Below, piece after piece: positions 20,101 to 30,716 of a DNA stretch of 35,461 bases. The DNA comes from Chara braunii (lineage: Eukaryota > Streptophyta > Charophyceae > Charales > Characeae). The stretch is from the NCBI GenBank assembly GCA_003427395.1, contig BFEA01000009.1:6627148-6662608 (forward strand). The letters are read 5' to 3'. Under the pieces are notes generated by a model. It worked only from the letters and a program-made list of their open reading frames with translations, did no database searches and was not told the DNA's origin. A program made the translations under genes and the position numbers. How positions within the stretch are numbered: position 1 is the stretch's first letter; each line of letters begins with the position of its first letter.

Positions 20101-22240
20101 TCACACTTCCTCATAGAAATCCATTAGATCTTGAGCTATAAAATCCCAGAGACATTCACAGAATTCCTTTGGTAATCCATCTATGCCTGGGGTTTTCTCT
20201 TCTTCCATGAGCATTAGGGCAGTCCATATCTCTTCTTTTGTTAGTGGGTTTTCGAGAGTGTTTCTTTGAGACTCAGATAGTGACTTTTCCAATGGTTTAA
20301 GGAAATCGTCAATGTCCTTGATTCGTTGATTTACCGGGGTAGTTGCCGTTTCTGAAAGGAAGAGGGATTTTAAAAAATCTCTAGCAATTTTGGTGCACTC
20401 TGTCGTAGAAGTTGTTAGTTGTTCGTTTTGTCTTTGTGGGTATGCAAGGGCTTCAAATACCGTTATTTATGTCCTTGTTCGTGCCATGGCAAAAAAACTT
20501 GCATTCATTCCACCTTCAGTAGCCATCTTTCGGAGCTTTCCCCTGATCCTGGTTCCTTGCCATCGGTATTCCATGAGGGATAAGAGACGATCCTCTAGTT
20601 CCTGAATTTCTTGTGCACTTGATTCATCATCTCCATCATTGTTTGAATTGTTTTTCTGTGTTGTAACTCATGGATACGTTGATAAAGTCTGGATTCATTG
20701 GAATGACGTTCTGCTGCTAAAAGTTTGGAACATTCATTGCATTTACGGCCTAGAAAAAGTAGACCGTTGTTGAACCAAGTTATGTTATCTTGAATGAGGG
20801 TCTTCTATTATCGCCAGAAATTCCAAACATCCTTGAGGTAAGTTCTGAATCTTTCTTTATTTAGAAGGGATGTATTTAGCTTGTAGTAGCCTCTACCTTG
20901 GTCTCTTTTTTTAGAGAACGACAGGAGGACAGCGCACATAGCATGGTCCAGTCCTAATAGAGAGCTTCTAGGAAAATTTCCAGTTGTTTGTACAACTCCT
21001 TCCAGATCTTTCGATAAGAGGATCAGATCAATCCGTGATTTTGAAGTTGTTTTAGACTGTTTTTTTCTATAACATGTAAAAGTGCGAAGTGTGGGGTTTA
21101 ATCTTCTAAATGAGTCAAAAAGATTAAAAGACTGGGTGAGGTTAGCCATCATTGCTTCATCAGATGCTATGTAGTCCAGACATGGATCTGGAATGCGCCA
21201 TCGATCCAATGAGCGATCTAGGGCAGCATTAAAATCCCCAGCAATAATCACTGGAATACCAATTGGGAGTTTGGGAATGAGAGACCCGAAAAAGCATTGT
21301 CGAATAATCACTGGAATACCATTTGGTCCATACACACACAAGACAACCACAATCTCAAGATCTCACATCGCAATTATGTATGCCCATCTCCCCTCTTCCT
21401 TATCAACCTTCCAGTAGACTGGGTCTACTTTGGTTCCTGGTGAGATCCATATTGTCACTCCAGCACTCCCTGGACGAGGCGCATGAGCATGGTCCAGTCC
21501 TGATAGAGGGCTTCTGGGAAAAATTTCAGCTGTTTGTACAACTCCTTCCAGATCTTTCGATAAGAGGATCAGATCAATCCGTGATTTTGAAGTTGTTTTA
21601 GACTGTTTTTTTCTATAACATGTAAAAGTGCGAAGTGTGGGGTTTAATCTTCTAAACGGGTCAAAAAGATTAAAAGACTGGGTGAGGTTAGCCACCATTG
21701 CTTCATCAGCTGCTTTGTAGTCCGGACAAACATCTGGAATGCGCCATCGATCCAATGAGCGATCTGGGGCAACATTAAAATCCCCAGCAATAATCACTGG
21801 AATACCAATTGAGAGTTTGGGAATGGGAGACCCGAAAAAGCGTTGTCAAATAATCACTGGAATACCATTTGGTCCATACACACACAAGACAACCACAATC
21901 TCAAGGTCTAATATCGCAAGTATGTATGCCCATCTCCCCTCTTCCTTATCAACCTCCCAGTAGACTGGGTCTACTTTGGATCCTGGTGGGATCCATATTG
22001 TCACTCCAACACTCCTTGGACGAGGCGCATGAGCCCGGAAAGCTGTATGGGGCCATATCTGTTTGTGGTAATGATTATGGGTGACCGTGTCCATTAGATG
22101 GGTTTCCTGGATACAGATAACGTAAGGTCATTCCTTTCCTCATATTCCTTTAAGTTGATCGTAAATTGTTTGTTTTTTTTCGAACTTTGCGGAAGTCAGA
22201 CCGTTAACGTTAAGTGATCTCAGATCTAAGTCTCCTTGTC
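17166..22240 (-). pseudogene. LINE-2 ORF2: endonuclease, RT, zf-RVT (broken)
   Basis: The protein would nick target DNA and reverse-transcribe LINE RNA at the nick. N-terminal APE-type endonuclease: LNVNGL near 22,210, QETH near 22,105, AGDFN, SRIDLILLS and the final LDHA, with its body present twice (see 20,942-22,033). RT: KTPGIDGLPKEF (20,101-20,292), LYKKGD near 20,040, SVRQGDPFAPLLF and the catalytic FADD (19,376-19,684). The post-RT region lies at 17,817-18,983. A Cys/His finger (CKFC ... EHIFLQC, 17,748-17,820) matches zf-RVT, followed by a C-terminal tail ending at 17,166. Stops and frameshifts lie between nearly all blocks (for example near 17,817, 18,344, 19,360, 19,690-20,100 and 20,808), so it is long dead. 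Confidence 0.92.
20942..22033 (-). repeat. 546-bp tandem duplication of the endonuclease segment
   Basis: CATGGTCCAGTCCT begins at 20,942 and again at 21,488; each copy ends with GACGAGGCGCATGAG (21,487 and 22,033). The period is exactly 546 bp, a multiple of three, so the junction keeps the reading frame. Both copies encode AGDFN, DRSLDRWRIPD and SRIDLILLSKDLEGVVQT. They differ at scattered bases, for example AALDRS versus VAPDRS. The duplication doubles most of the APE-like domain apart from its first strands. Confidence 0.95.
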
Positions 22241-23260
22241 TTTTGGTATCTTTTCACACTCTATCCCTATTATATAAAGCGTCAATTAAGTGATACTTAT
22301 CCATCATAACAAAAGACGCTACAAAACCAAAAATAAATTAAGAGATAATTAATAATTAATTATTTGTGTTATTACCGAGGTTCAGCCACTGACCCAAGTC
22401 CAGCCTGCCCCCCGGTGCCAAAACCTGTTGGCTAAGGAGACGCACCAATAATGTTCCTACATCTGTTTCAGACCAGAAGCTACTCGCTTTGACCTTCATC
22501 AGTTGTAGATCCATAAGGAGATCATGACTTAGCCATTTCATATCGGTCTGCTTACCGGTCTCATATTTGAGAAACACATCCCACTGAGTCAATTCTCCCC
22601 CGTTATGATCAAAGATGATGTATTTCCGGGGGGGAGGACATTTTAGATAAATCTGAGTACTTCGTGTTTGATAAGCGGCTCCCCTGCTAATCTACCAGCC
22701 CCTGTGGAGAGTGGCAGGAAGGGGGATGTGGTTCCCAGGATGGTCACTTCACCATAAATTGCATCCTGGGGAACAGATAATCCCACTTCCTAGATATCGT
22801 CTTTTCTTCTAACTGGTAAAAGGAGAATCCTAGTTTTTGCAGGGGACAACACTCCCTGGCCTTTGGCCAGGCAGTGTTCTAATCTCTGCCTCTTAGAAGT
22901 AAGTTCAACCTCAAGATCAGATAGAGGTATGGGAGGAGGAGACGAGTTAGTGGGGCTCTGATCGTGATTTTTCGGGAGATCTTCTGTGAGATCCGCTACT
23001 TGTGAGCTCTTTTATTCCACTTGAGGCACCATATGAACCTTTTCCAACAGGGAAGAATCATAAAGTACTATTTCTTGGTGTCTACTTTCCTTGGTCTCCT
23101 CTCTACTGTGGCCACTGTTATCCAGTTGTGTTGGCTGAGTACCCCCTGCAGAGGCCTGGGCTGTACCCTTATTTGAATCATTTGAATTATTATTATTATT
23201 ATTTTTTCTCAAAATTATTGATAATATAATTCCCCCCATTACTGAAGGGGGGGGAGGGAT

Positions 23261-23456
23261 GATCAGAAGAAGCTGAGTCCATTGCCGATGTAGGCAGTTC
23301 GGATCCACGGACTGTTTTCACTGTCGTTGTTGACAGTTTGGATCCGAAGTCGGACTTAGGATCAGAAGAAACTGAGTTCGCTGTCGATATCTGCAGTTTG
23401 GATCCGCTGACGGTATTCACTGTCGCTGTATACAGTTCGGATCCAAGATCGGCATT
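23261..23456 (-). repeat. Higher-order repeat (21+39+39 bp, twice) inside ORF1
   Basis: Four 39-bp units begin at 23,280, 23,319, 23,379 and 23,418, each containing CAGTT(T/C)GGATCC. A related segment (GATCAGAAGAARCTGAGT) precedes each pair (23,261 and 23,358), giving a 99-bp superunit. All periods are multiples of three. On the minus strand each unit encodes a 13-residue motif starting GS(E/K)L. Confidence 0.88.
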
Positions 23457-25289
23457 GACTATTGAGAGTTGTCCCTGATCAATATGAGAGTTGGCCGATG
23501 ATGGCACTGAGAGGGGGATCTCAGACCCCGGGTCCCATTCTAATAACCCTTGACTGTGTTTACCTTGAGCAGCGGTATAGTGTTGTCGATTAATGATCAA
23601 AAAATTATTTTCCCCGGTGAGGTCATAAATAATTTATCTGAAACACGTCAGGGCGCCATTCCCGGGTGTACTCCTTACTCCGAGAGGACGAAGCCACCTG
23701 GTCTGTGGTTGTGATACCATCGTCATTTTGCTGGACAACTCCTTTCCTTTTGACCTCCCGCCATTCTGAACTTGTGTCGTTCTTGTGGATGTAGTCCATA
23801 ACTTTGGGACCCAGCGAGAGACCTGTCCCAGGTGGCGCAGGGGAGGATACGGAAGACTTCTGTTTCTGAATATTGTCCCATTCTCTCCTCTTGTCAATTC
23901 TTGCAGACTCCATTTGCTGGTTGTTCCCTTCTCCCACGTTCTGATTACTCTGTTCCTTATTCCCAATCTTCCTTGAGCGTCCATTTGGTATTTTGGAGGA
24001 AGCTGCATGTTTATTTGAGTGGTCGTGTGCCTGCGGAGGCGATTGTTGAGGAGGAAGCCAATCTGCTGGGGGACGGGGAGTTTTGTGGAAGTCACTCCTT
24101 TCTTCCCACACCCAACCCACTTGCTGCCCTGCCTGATTCACATCATCTCTATAGATCCATCCTTCATGCCCTGCTACTACTGGGACCCACCTGTTGGGTC
24201 TTTGAGGGTCTTTTCTGAGTAGCAGATCTGGGTAAATCGCATGTTAGGGTTGATGGGAGCAGGTGTAATCTGTGTGGAGGTGTTCGTAGGCCTTGCATTT
24301 AAAACACCATGGTCTAAACTTATGAGCGGTATGAATCTGGAAACTTGTCCTCCCATTTTAAACGGGACAACATCATCGAGCGAGAAGACTTGATCTTTTG
24401 GTAGATTTATGACTAGCATTAGGTAGTCGTCTCGCTTGGCGACATAAGAGGGCGACGGATTAATAAAATTCACTATTCGATATTGTTGTCCGAAATCATG
24501 AATGAATGCAGCCTGAATCTCAATTGGGATGTGCCTTAACTCGACCCAGTAATAATCCTTCATCATATGTTCCCTCAATTCTTCTGGGCCAACTTTCTTC
24601 GGCAACCATGGATAAATTTTAACCTCTTAGCGGTCCCAAAATAATTTTTTCCATGCATCCATTTTTATCTTATCTTTGTCGAAAAGGCTAAAAATTGTGA
24701 ACATTGTCGGCGTAATCCCATTCGGACCCTCCCTCAACGATTCCAACCTCTTACAAATAAATTTAATCTCATCATTAACCGATCGAAAAGCCGCATCATC
24801 GTAGAAGATCCAATTAGATGCATGTTTCATGTAAATCATATCTCTTTGAGCTAATTGATCCGGCGGGTATGCTTTCATTAGAGTTTTCCTCCCCCCCTGA
24901 TCTATTACCAATTGTTCTGATGGGAGAAGGGACAGAGACAAAAAATAAGCCCTCGCAGAAGATAAATTCCTGAGAGGGACTTTCAGTTCCTCTACTGGAG
25001 TTCCTCCCGCTGGATCTAATGACGGCCTCTGAATGGTCAGTGATTTGTCCTGCAGAGACCCCCTTACCTTATATGCCCACGATGGATGATGGGCTGCGTC
25101 CTTGACTGTATTACTCGTCTGTGTCTGTTGGAGGGAGTGTGATGCTTCTTGCATCTTCTCATCCTCCGTCAATATTTCATCATCGTTATCTTCGTTCACT
25201 CCGTTTCCATCATGCATAATCAGATCCCGCATTTCATAATCAGACGAAGACTGTTTTATTTTGTTGGTATCCGACTGCAGAGGCGGGCA

Positions 25290-25600
25290 ATCTGATGAGG
25301 AGAGGGAGGAGGCAGGGATAGTGGGGATGTCTGCATAGTTCATTTGGTGAGCAAATTGTGTCAATACTCTCTTTCCTTGCGTGATCAATGCCGGATTAGG
25401 TGACTAGGGGTTCAGGACGTCTCCTGTGATGAAAGGAGAGCTGGGAAATATGATAAGGAGAGGAAGGAGGCAGGGACACATGAGTTGTTCGCCTAATTTG
25501 TTTGCTGAGCAGATTGTGCCATTGCTTCCTTTCCCAACGTGAGCAATGTAAGATTATGTGACTGGGAGTTCAGGATAGTCCCTTGTGACGAGAGAAGGTT
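25290..25600 (-). repeat. 158-bp tandem duplication at the ORF1 N-terminus
   Basis: The segment containing GAGCAAATTGTG (near 25,349) recurs as GAGCAGATTGTG (near 25,507) with a period of about 158 bp. Both contain GTGACT(A/G)GG(G/A)GTTCAGGA. Translated, one copy gives QGKRVLTQFAHQMNYA and the other LGKEAMAQSAQQTN, which align residue by residue. Because 158 is not a multiple of three, the copies lie in different frames. Confidence 0.75.
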
Positions 25601-25799
25601 TCTCCCTTTGCCTGTCAGGAATCCTAACAATCCTCCGCTGCAGCGGGCAGGTGTCGTTGTCACCCCCGGTCTCGCATACAGGCCCACGTTTATCTGTTTA
25701 AACATCGCGTGTCTCATTGCTCCTTGATAAAAGAGCAATGAGCCAGACCCCATCGATGTTTTGAAACTGAGTTTCATTGTAAAGTTGAGAGTGAGAGAG

Positions 25800-27351
25800 G
25801 TAGGGTACTGGAGACTGAGAAGATGTGACTTATTGAAACAGAACGACCCTAATCAGCAAAAGGTTCAGTAATGATCCACGAGCCACTATACCAGTACTCA
25901 AATGTGATTTGGGCCGTGAGCAGATCTGTGATTTCAATTTTTGGCTTGGATTCCAAGGGTGTAGGGAAAATCAAAAGGTATGAGTAGGGCGAGGTTATAG
26001 GAGGTGCAATGACTTGGTTAGGAAGCACATACCACAGTCGAGGAGTCTTGCATTGTAATGGTCGTCTTCTTCATGCCACTGCGATGTAGTCTGTACTGCT
26101 GATCGATTTGAAATGCCTTACTGTTGTCAGACGACCTTCGATATATCATGCTGTTGGATTCCTTGTGTTTACCCTACCTAACCCCTCTTGACCTCTCACT
26201 TCTCCTTCCTTCTCCTTCCTTCGTGATGTCGTGTCCCCTTTATATGAAATGTGGTGAGAAGTACAGTGCCCTATTCTATTGCATTGACAACGTGAAAAAC
26301 CACCTGTAATGTGGCGGGAAAGAGGATACAGAAAGGGAAAGAATAAAACTCAATTGAAAGTAATGGAGAGCATGGACCACATGATTGTGTAATACGCTTA
26401 TGGCCTGACCATCCTATAAATGACGAAATGGGGACAGAAACAATGACAATGTGGTAAAAAAAAGTTGCCCCAGACTGTGTTGTTTTGTCTTAGCAAAATT
26501 GACCTATGATGATGAGGCCCGTGTGTATGAGATGTGGCGAAGAGTACTGTGCCCTACTCTACTGCATTGGCATCATAAATTCCACCTGTGATGTGACGCA
26601 GATGATGGTGCGAAGAGAGGAGACAGAAGGGGGGAGAATGAAACTGAATTGAGAATAATGAAAAGCGTTGACTACATAATTGACTAATTCACTTATGGCC
26701 AGACCAACCTATAATTGACGAGGGAGGGACAATATCAATGGCAATGTGGTAAAAAAGTTGCCCCTATGATGATGTGGCGAGATAATGGTAAAGATAGAGA
26801 TAAGAGCCAGATAGAGGGAGAGGAGAAAAATCACACAGTTGGGAATAATGTGGGGCACTTGACGCTAGGTCCTCCAGCCTTGGTGAAAATGTGGCAATGA
26901 TGTAATTTCCAGAACCGGAAGCGGATGACGACTGACGCCAACGTTCCACTATGACTCGCATATCAACTGAAAAGTCGAGTCGCCAGCATTACTGATTAAC
27001 ACACTTGAGATGTCGGCTTGATGACGATCACGATATGTCGTTGATGATTGCTGATGTTAAACTCCCTTCCGTCCACACACTTCCCTTTTCCAGGGGCCTT
27101 CTCCGCCTACTCCATACATGCAGACTTGGTCAAAGTCAACATGCGATGGGCCATTTGTCGTGATTTAGTTCACGGTGGCTATGGAGTATCAACACGGAAC
27201 ACCGGGTGCGATAGGCGCAAAGATGCTCTGGCCAACTCAGCTAGACTTGTGACTGGCGTGAAGCCACGTCAACCTGTGACGTTGACACGCACAAGGGCCT
27301 CTGTAATCGGCGCGCGTGCGTTAGGCGTCATACAGTGCTCTCCTCAACCCC
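25800..27351 (-). other. LINE-2 5' UTR with tandem monomer-like repeats
   Basis: No coding frame is convincing. A segment at about 26,238-26,472 recurs at about 26,521-26,763 (offset 283-293 bp). Shared words include GCATTG, CTTATGGCC, GACCA(T/A)CCTATAA and GGCAATGTGGTAAAAAA-like sequence. A third, truncated start follows at 26,764 (ATGATGATGTGGCG). The layout resembles promoter monomers of some LINEs. The 5' end is set by the duplication at 27,352. Confidence 0.65.
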
Positions 27352-27362
27352 TGAACTTCGTC
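27352..27362. repeat. LINE-2 target-site duplication, right copy
   Basis: TGAACTTCGTC, identical to 16,811-16,821, is followed at once by the 26-base T run that is the A-tail of LINE-3. Confidence 0.8.
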
Positions 27363-27403
27363 TTTTTTTTTTTTTTTTTTTTTTTTTTGACAAAACTTCC
27401 TCC

Positions 27404-27443
27404 GGTGCTAGCGGTACTAGTAAGAGCAGACACCGCTAGCACC
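27404..27443 (-). other. LINE-3 tail hairpin (12-bp perfect stem)
   Basis: GGTGCTAGCGGT (27,404-27,415) and ACCGCTAGCACC (27,432-27,443) pair perfectly around a loop containing TAAGAGCAGACA (its last two bases fall in the stem). LINE-2 has the same TAAGAGCAGACA word in its loop (16,871-16,881) but an unrelated stem sequence. Confidence 0.8.
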
Positions 27444-27719
27444 CGGGGAAAGGCTCCATCTATTGGTGGGGAGCGTCACCTGCTGAAAAACGGGTCCAAC
27501 GTCCCTTGTACAAGATGATTCGGAAAATAGTCGGAAAACGGGGACTGAGAAGATCCTGCCAGCATTGATTGCTCTGAATTCAGAGGATTGATTGAGCAGG
27601 TTATTGAAGAACGTAGATACCCACCTTCTCCCTTCCAACTGTACCCTTTTTTGGAGATTCAAGCTGGCTCTTGAAAAGGAGGGGGGAGGAATCTCTTCAC
27701 CCTAAAAAGTGGCGCTAGA

Positions 27720-29120
27720 TTCCTGCTGTTTTGTGCTAATTCCTCCCCCCTCAAGGATGGATGTCAGACTTCCCCTCACCCTCCATGGAGTCCTCAATCT
27801 CTCCCATACCAGTGCAGACTTACCAAACAGTTTGAGAGGGGGAGGAAGGGATCAGGGAAATCCTCACTGGGTCTCATGGGGATTGCTGTGTCGGTCTTAG
27901 TCCACTCATGAAAAATGAGCCGATAGTCCCTTACTAGATCCCTTCTCCCTTGTCCTTCCCCAGAGTCCTTTTGACCGCCTTTCCATTCAACTTCCCCAAT
28001 CCTCCCCCCGTTATCCCCTCAAAGCCAGCTCAGGCTAAATTCCTTAATTTTTGTTGGATGTCATTTGGTGAGTGTAGTATCTGGATTTGCCTTCTGACTT
28101 TCTCCCATTTTTATTAGATTTTGGTTTGGATCAATTGTTGTATGCTTTCCGTGAACTCTGGACCTTCCAGCGTTGCTCTTTCCATTTCATATGTGCAGCG
28201 TCGTCGCCAGAGGGCCTAGAGCACCGCTCTGCGGCTTAGTTTGAACATATTGCTCGTGAAGTCATCGAGTTGGCCGTTAGGGTAGGCTTCGCATAGCAAG
28301 GCTTTCCAATCCCACGACCACCGGATCAAGGTTTCTAGTTGATACCAGATTCTATCCCACCATCTCCACAGCCACACCGCTCCAGGGCACTGAAGAAAAA
28401 TGTGTTAGATTGTTTCTGGCACTTTTCTGGAGGGGAACGCGTTGGTGCAAAGCCTACACCAGGGGAGGGCTAGCCCTCTCTGTTCTAGGTTCGTTCTTTC
28501 TATCAGCCAATCGTTTGTTGGCAGGCATCAGTGCTCAATCTGCCATTGCAGCGAGGCAAACTTTGCTGGTTTTTCCTTGATCGTTCTGAACCACTTTACA
28601 TTTTCTAGCTTGTTCTTGTCAACATTTACGTGGTTCATCCAACGTGCCTCCACCCGATCCTGAAGGTTTATTTTCGGACTGAAGAGTCTGTAGGTCAATT
28701 TTACTGTGAGGTCGTATAATGATCTGGTGAGTTTCCTGCCCTTCCCCGCCGGTGTGGTCCATGTCCATTCTACAAGGTCCAGTGCGAGTTGGTGGATCGG
28801 AGTCCGTCGGCAGTATGCGATCCATTGCTCCTTTTCATGGAGCACTCAGATTCTGAATAGGTCTTCTTTCTGGCATAGTATTGTCTCTTTTGGGGAGGTT
28901 CTTTGGAGAATGTTGTTCCCGCCCATTTGAAAGAGGTCAACTCTTATGAGTCCGTCTGGTTCGCAGTGAACTACGCAACCCACCTGACTTGGGCGATCCC
29001 TCAATGCCACCCAGTCCGATTCTTGAAAGGCAGGGCCTTTCCTTAGGACTCTCCACCAAGCTAGGGGGATCTTTTCTATTATAGCTTCCAAGGCATCCTC
29101 GGGTCAATGACAGTAGCTAG
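27720..29120 (-). pseudogene. LINE-3 ORF2 C-terminal fragment with zf-RVT
   Basis: Blocks at 28,846-29,120 and 28,528-28,845 align with LINE-2: LEAIIEKIPLAWWRVLRKGP matches LKQIINIIPLDWARIFRKGP, and ENVKWFRTIKEKPAKFASLQ matches RSVKWFHSIKTKPAKLASLQ. Downstream (28,370-28,500) lies the finger region CRLC ... HIFLQCPGAVWLWRWW, then a tail homologous to that of LINE-2. Stops interrupt it (for example in the finger spacer and near 28,845). The RT catalytic domain is absent because of 5' truncation. Confidence 0.88.
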
Positions 29121-29150
29121 TCTCTTTCTTTTTGTTGTAAGCCTAGGTTT

Positions 29151-29166
29151 GCTCTGTTTCAACTTT
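29151..29166. repeat. Candidate outer target-site duplication, right copy
   Basis: GCTCTGTTTCAACTTT differs by one base from 16,793-16,808 and lies about 30 bases beyond the last recognisable LINE-3 coding similarity. Confidence 0.55.
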
Positions 29167-29389
29167 AGAAAGTGGGTGTGGAAGATGTTCTAGGTTTTCT
29201 ATACGCGGCCAAGTAGTAGCGCTGATTGCGACTGTGGAGAAGAGTTACTTTTATTTTGGGGAAACTACGAGGGAGTACTGAAAAGGAGTAAAAATGCAGA
29301 ATAGGCCAATATACAGTTTGCAATTGCAGTTGGGACAATGTTTACCAACCAGCTTTCTGGCCAGGTAGAGTGCACCGAAGTCTGTTTTT
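29167..29389. other. Spacer before the Penelope-like element
   Basis: No gene or repeat is recognised. It may contain the 5' untranslated part of the element that follows, or an intron 3' end (CTGTTTTTCAG at 29,381-29,391). Confidence 0.35.
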
Positions 29390-29731
29390 CAGCAAAGGCT
29401 CGACGCAGCAATCGGATCGACTGCCAAGACTGGACGTGGAAAGCAGAAGGATGCCGATGAAGAGGAGAAGGGCGCCGATTATGACCACGAGACCTTCATC
29501 CGTGAAGCAAGAAATGAGCTCGGGAAAAAGAAGAAAGATGACCTGGTGTACAGCACAATACTGAAGACAATCAATGACATCATTGAAAAACGAGTTCAAC
29601 GAGCGTTTGGTAAGAAAGCAGCGTGTCAGGAAATTTTTGAAGATGTCGGGGATGATAACAGTAAGGAGGACGACAAGGATTCTGTCGATTCCCGACTTCT
29701 TTCCCGAGCGCAGCGCAATTATGGTCATTAA
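29390..29731 (+). pseudogene. Charged ORF fragment upstream of GIY-YIG
   Basis: An open frame runs from a possible splice acceptor (TTTTTCAG ending 29,391) to a TAA at 29,729-29,731. It is rich in K, D and E (DADEEEKGADYDHETF, IIEKRVQRAFGKK) and looks helical. No domain is recognised. Its position suggests the N-terminus of the Penelope-like protein, but it could belong to something else. The next block is in a different frame. Confidence 0.45.
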
Positions 29732-29733
29732 CT

Positions 29734-30716
29734 TTGACTTGTTCTCTGTTCCGCTCTTCTTCTTTTAGTAATCTGCGTTGTGGAACCGTGGATGCTCTGA
29801 TTCGAGTGGTTGTTGTTGCTCTCATCTTGAGTGGTTTGATTCCTTTGGCTACTAAACTATCATCGTGTATTCTGCAGTGGTGGAGTGGAGGTGCAATTAT
29901 TATTGGTCCTATTGTATACGTGCTAGTATCCCCTTGGTGTCGACACTTGTACGTGGGTAGTACTTCCAGAGAAGTGGGTCCTCGATGGTCCAAGCATGTG
30001 TACAGAGCCTGTAGTGACACTATAGTTAACAAGGGTAGAAGGAACGAACATTTGAATGTTGGCTACGACGCTATAGTGCAAAGAAGTATGTCACCATTCC
30101 AATCTGTGTTTGTACGGAAGATGATCTTGCGCATACCGAACGTTTCTACATCCAATTTTTTTCTGCTGCGTTGAATTCTAAAGTCGAGCCACGTAAAGGT
30201 AAGAAGTCTCGGATGGGCAAGCGGGAACGACTGCGGAAGAAAAAGAGTCGCGGGTTGGCTTTGACACGTATTGTCCATTCTTCGGTTCTTGTTTTCCATT
30301 CTTCTTGCGGTATAACGTCCTCCAGTATTATCCGAATTCTCAACTTCTGTCGTGGTCACTCTATTCATCGTGTTGTGGTGGTTTGTCGAGCTGGTCCACT
30401 ACTAGTGGATAAATGGAAAGTTGTAAGACGATGCTATGGATCTTCTGCTATTTCATTCAATGGTGATAGAGATCAATTGAGGAACTCTCGGGGATGGCTG
30501 GTTGACGGTGTTGTCATTTCTTTTAAATCTATTGCTCCTTTTTGTAGGAAATCCCTGATTCTTAAACCTTTACTTATCCAGCTACTCGGTCGTTTTGCCA
30601 CCTGTCATCGGTTTCTTACGTGGGAATTCCGTGATTTGATTTATGCTATTCGGTCGTCTGGTGTTTCCAAGAGAAACGGACTTGTAGCAGACTCAGCAAT
30701 ATCGTGTCAACGGTGA
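29734..30716 (+). pseudogene. GIY-YIG endonuclease domain (frameshifted) and basic linker
   Basis: First frame: IVYVLVSP then HLYVGSTSREVGPRWSKH (about 29,911-29,997). VYV corresponds to GIY and YVG to YIG, and R and H lie in the following helix as in GIY-YIG nucleases. A shift near 30,040 moves to a second frame, which reads YVTIPICVCTEDDLAHTERF, then Y-I-Q and AALNSKV. The Glu of TERF (codon 30,138) matches the metal-binding Glu and the Asn of ALN (30,174) the conserved end of the fold. A Lys/Arg-rich stretch follows (30,177-30,260). The enzyme would nick target DNA for priming. The frame then runs to a stop at 30,716 without a recognised domain. Confidence 0.82.

Larger units (their letters stand above)
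22356..25777 (-). pseudogene. LINE-2 ORF1 (nucleic-acid-binding-type, broken)
   Basis: Blocks at 25,493-25,777, 24,627-25,388, 24,177-24,605, 23,623-24,141, 23,199-23,600 and 22,356-about 22,680 form a decayed ORF upstream of ORF2. The middle joins across a TAA at 24,627 in the same frame. It carries KLFWDR, then IYPWLP, then YYWVELRHIPIEIQ, which resembles the DUF4283/RRM-like region of plant LINE ORF1 proteins. Downstream is a charged low-complexity stretch with WREVKRKG, then a serine/threonine-rich repeat, then an unrecognised C-terminal block (KYIIFDHNGGEL). No CCHC zinc knuckle was seen. The expected role is binding LINE RNA. The DUF4283 link is by eye only. Confidence 0.65.
16822..27351 (-). 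mobile_element. LINE-2: near-full-length L1-type retrotransposon
   Basis: On the minus strand the order is 5' UTR with tandem repeats (about 25,800-27,351), ORF1 (25,777-22,356), ORF2 with endonuclease, RT and zinc finger (about 22,240-17,166), 3' UTR with a conserved module and a hairpin, and an A15 tail (T run 16,822-16,836). Exact TGAACTTCGTC duplications flank it. At about 10.5 kb it is long for a plant-type L1, partly because of internal tandem duplications. Many stops and frameshifts show it is dead. It lies at the A-tail of LINE-3, so it is a nested, younger insertion. Confidence 0.88.
27363..29150 (-). mobile_element. LINE-3: 5'-truncated LINE, host of the nested insertion
   Basis: Same subfamily as LINE-2 but only the 3' part: A-tail (T26 at 27,363-27,388), hairpin (27,404-27,443), module with AAGGGACGTTGGACCC and CAGCAGGTGACGCTCCCC (27,462-27,508), GTGAAGAGATTCC-type segment (27,690-27,718), then ORF2 C-terminal coding sequence up to about 29,120. 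GCTCTGTTTCAA at 29,151 abuts this end and matches the left flank of LINE-2. Confidence 0.85.
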
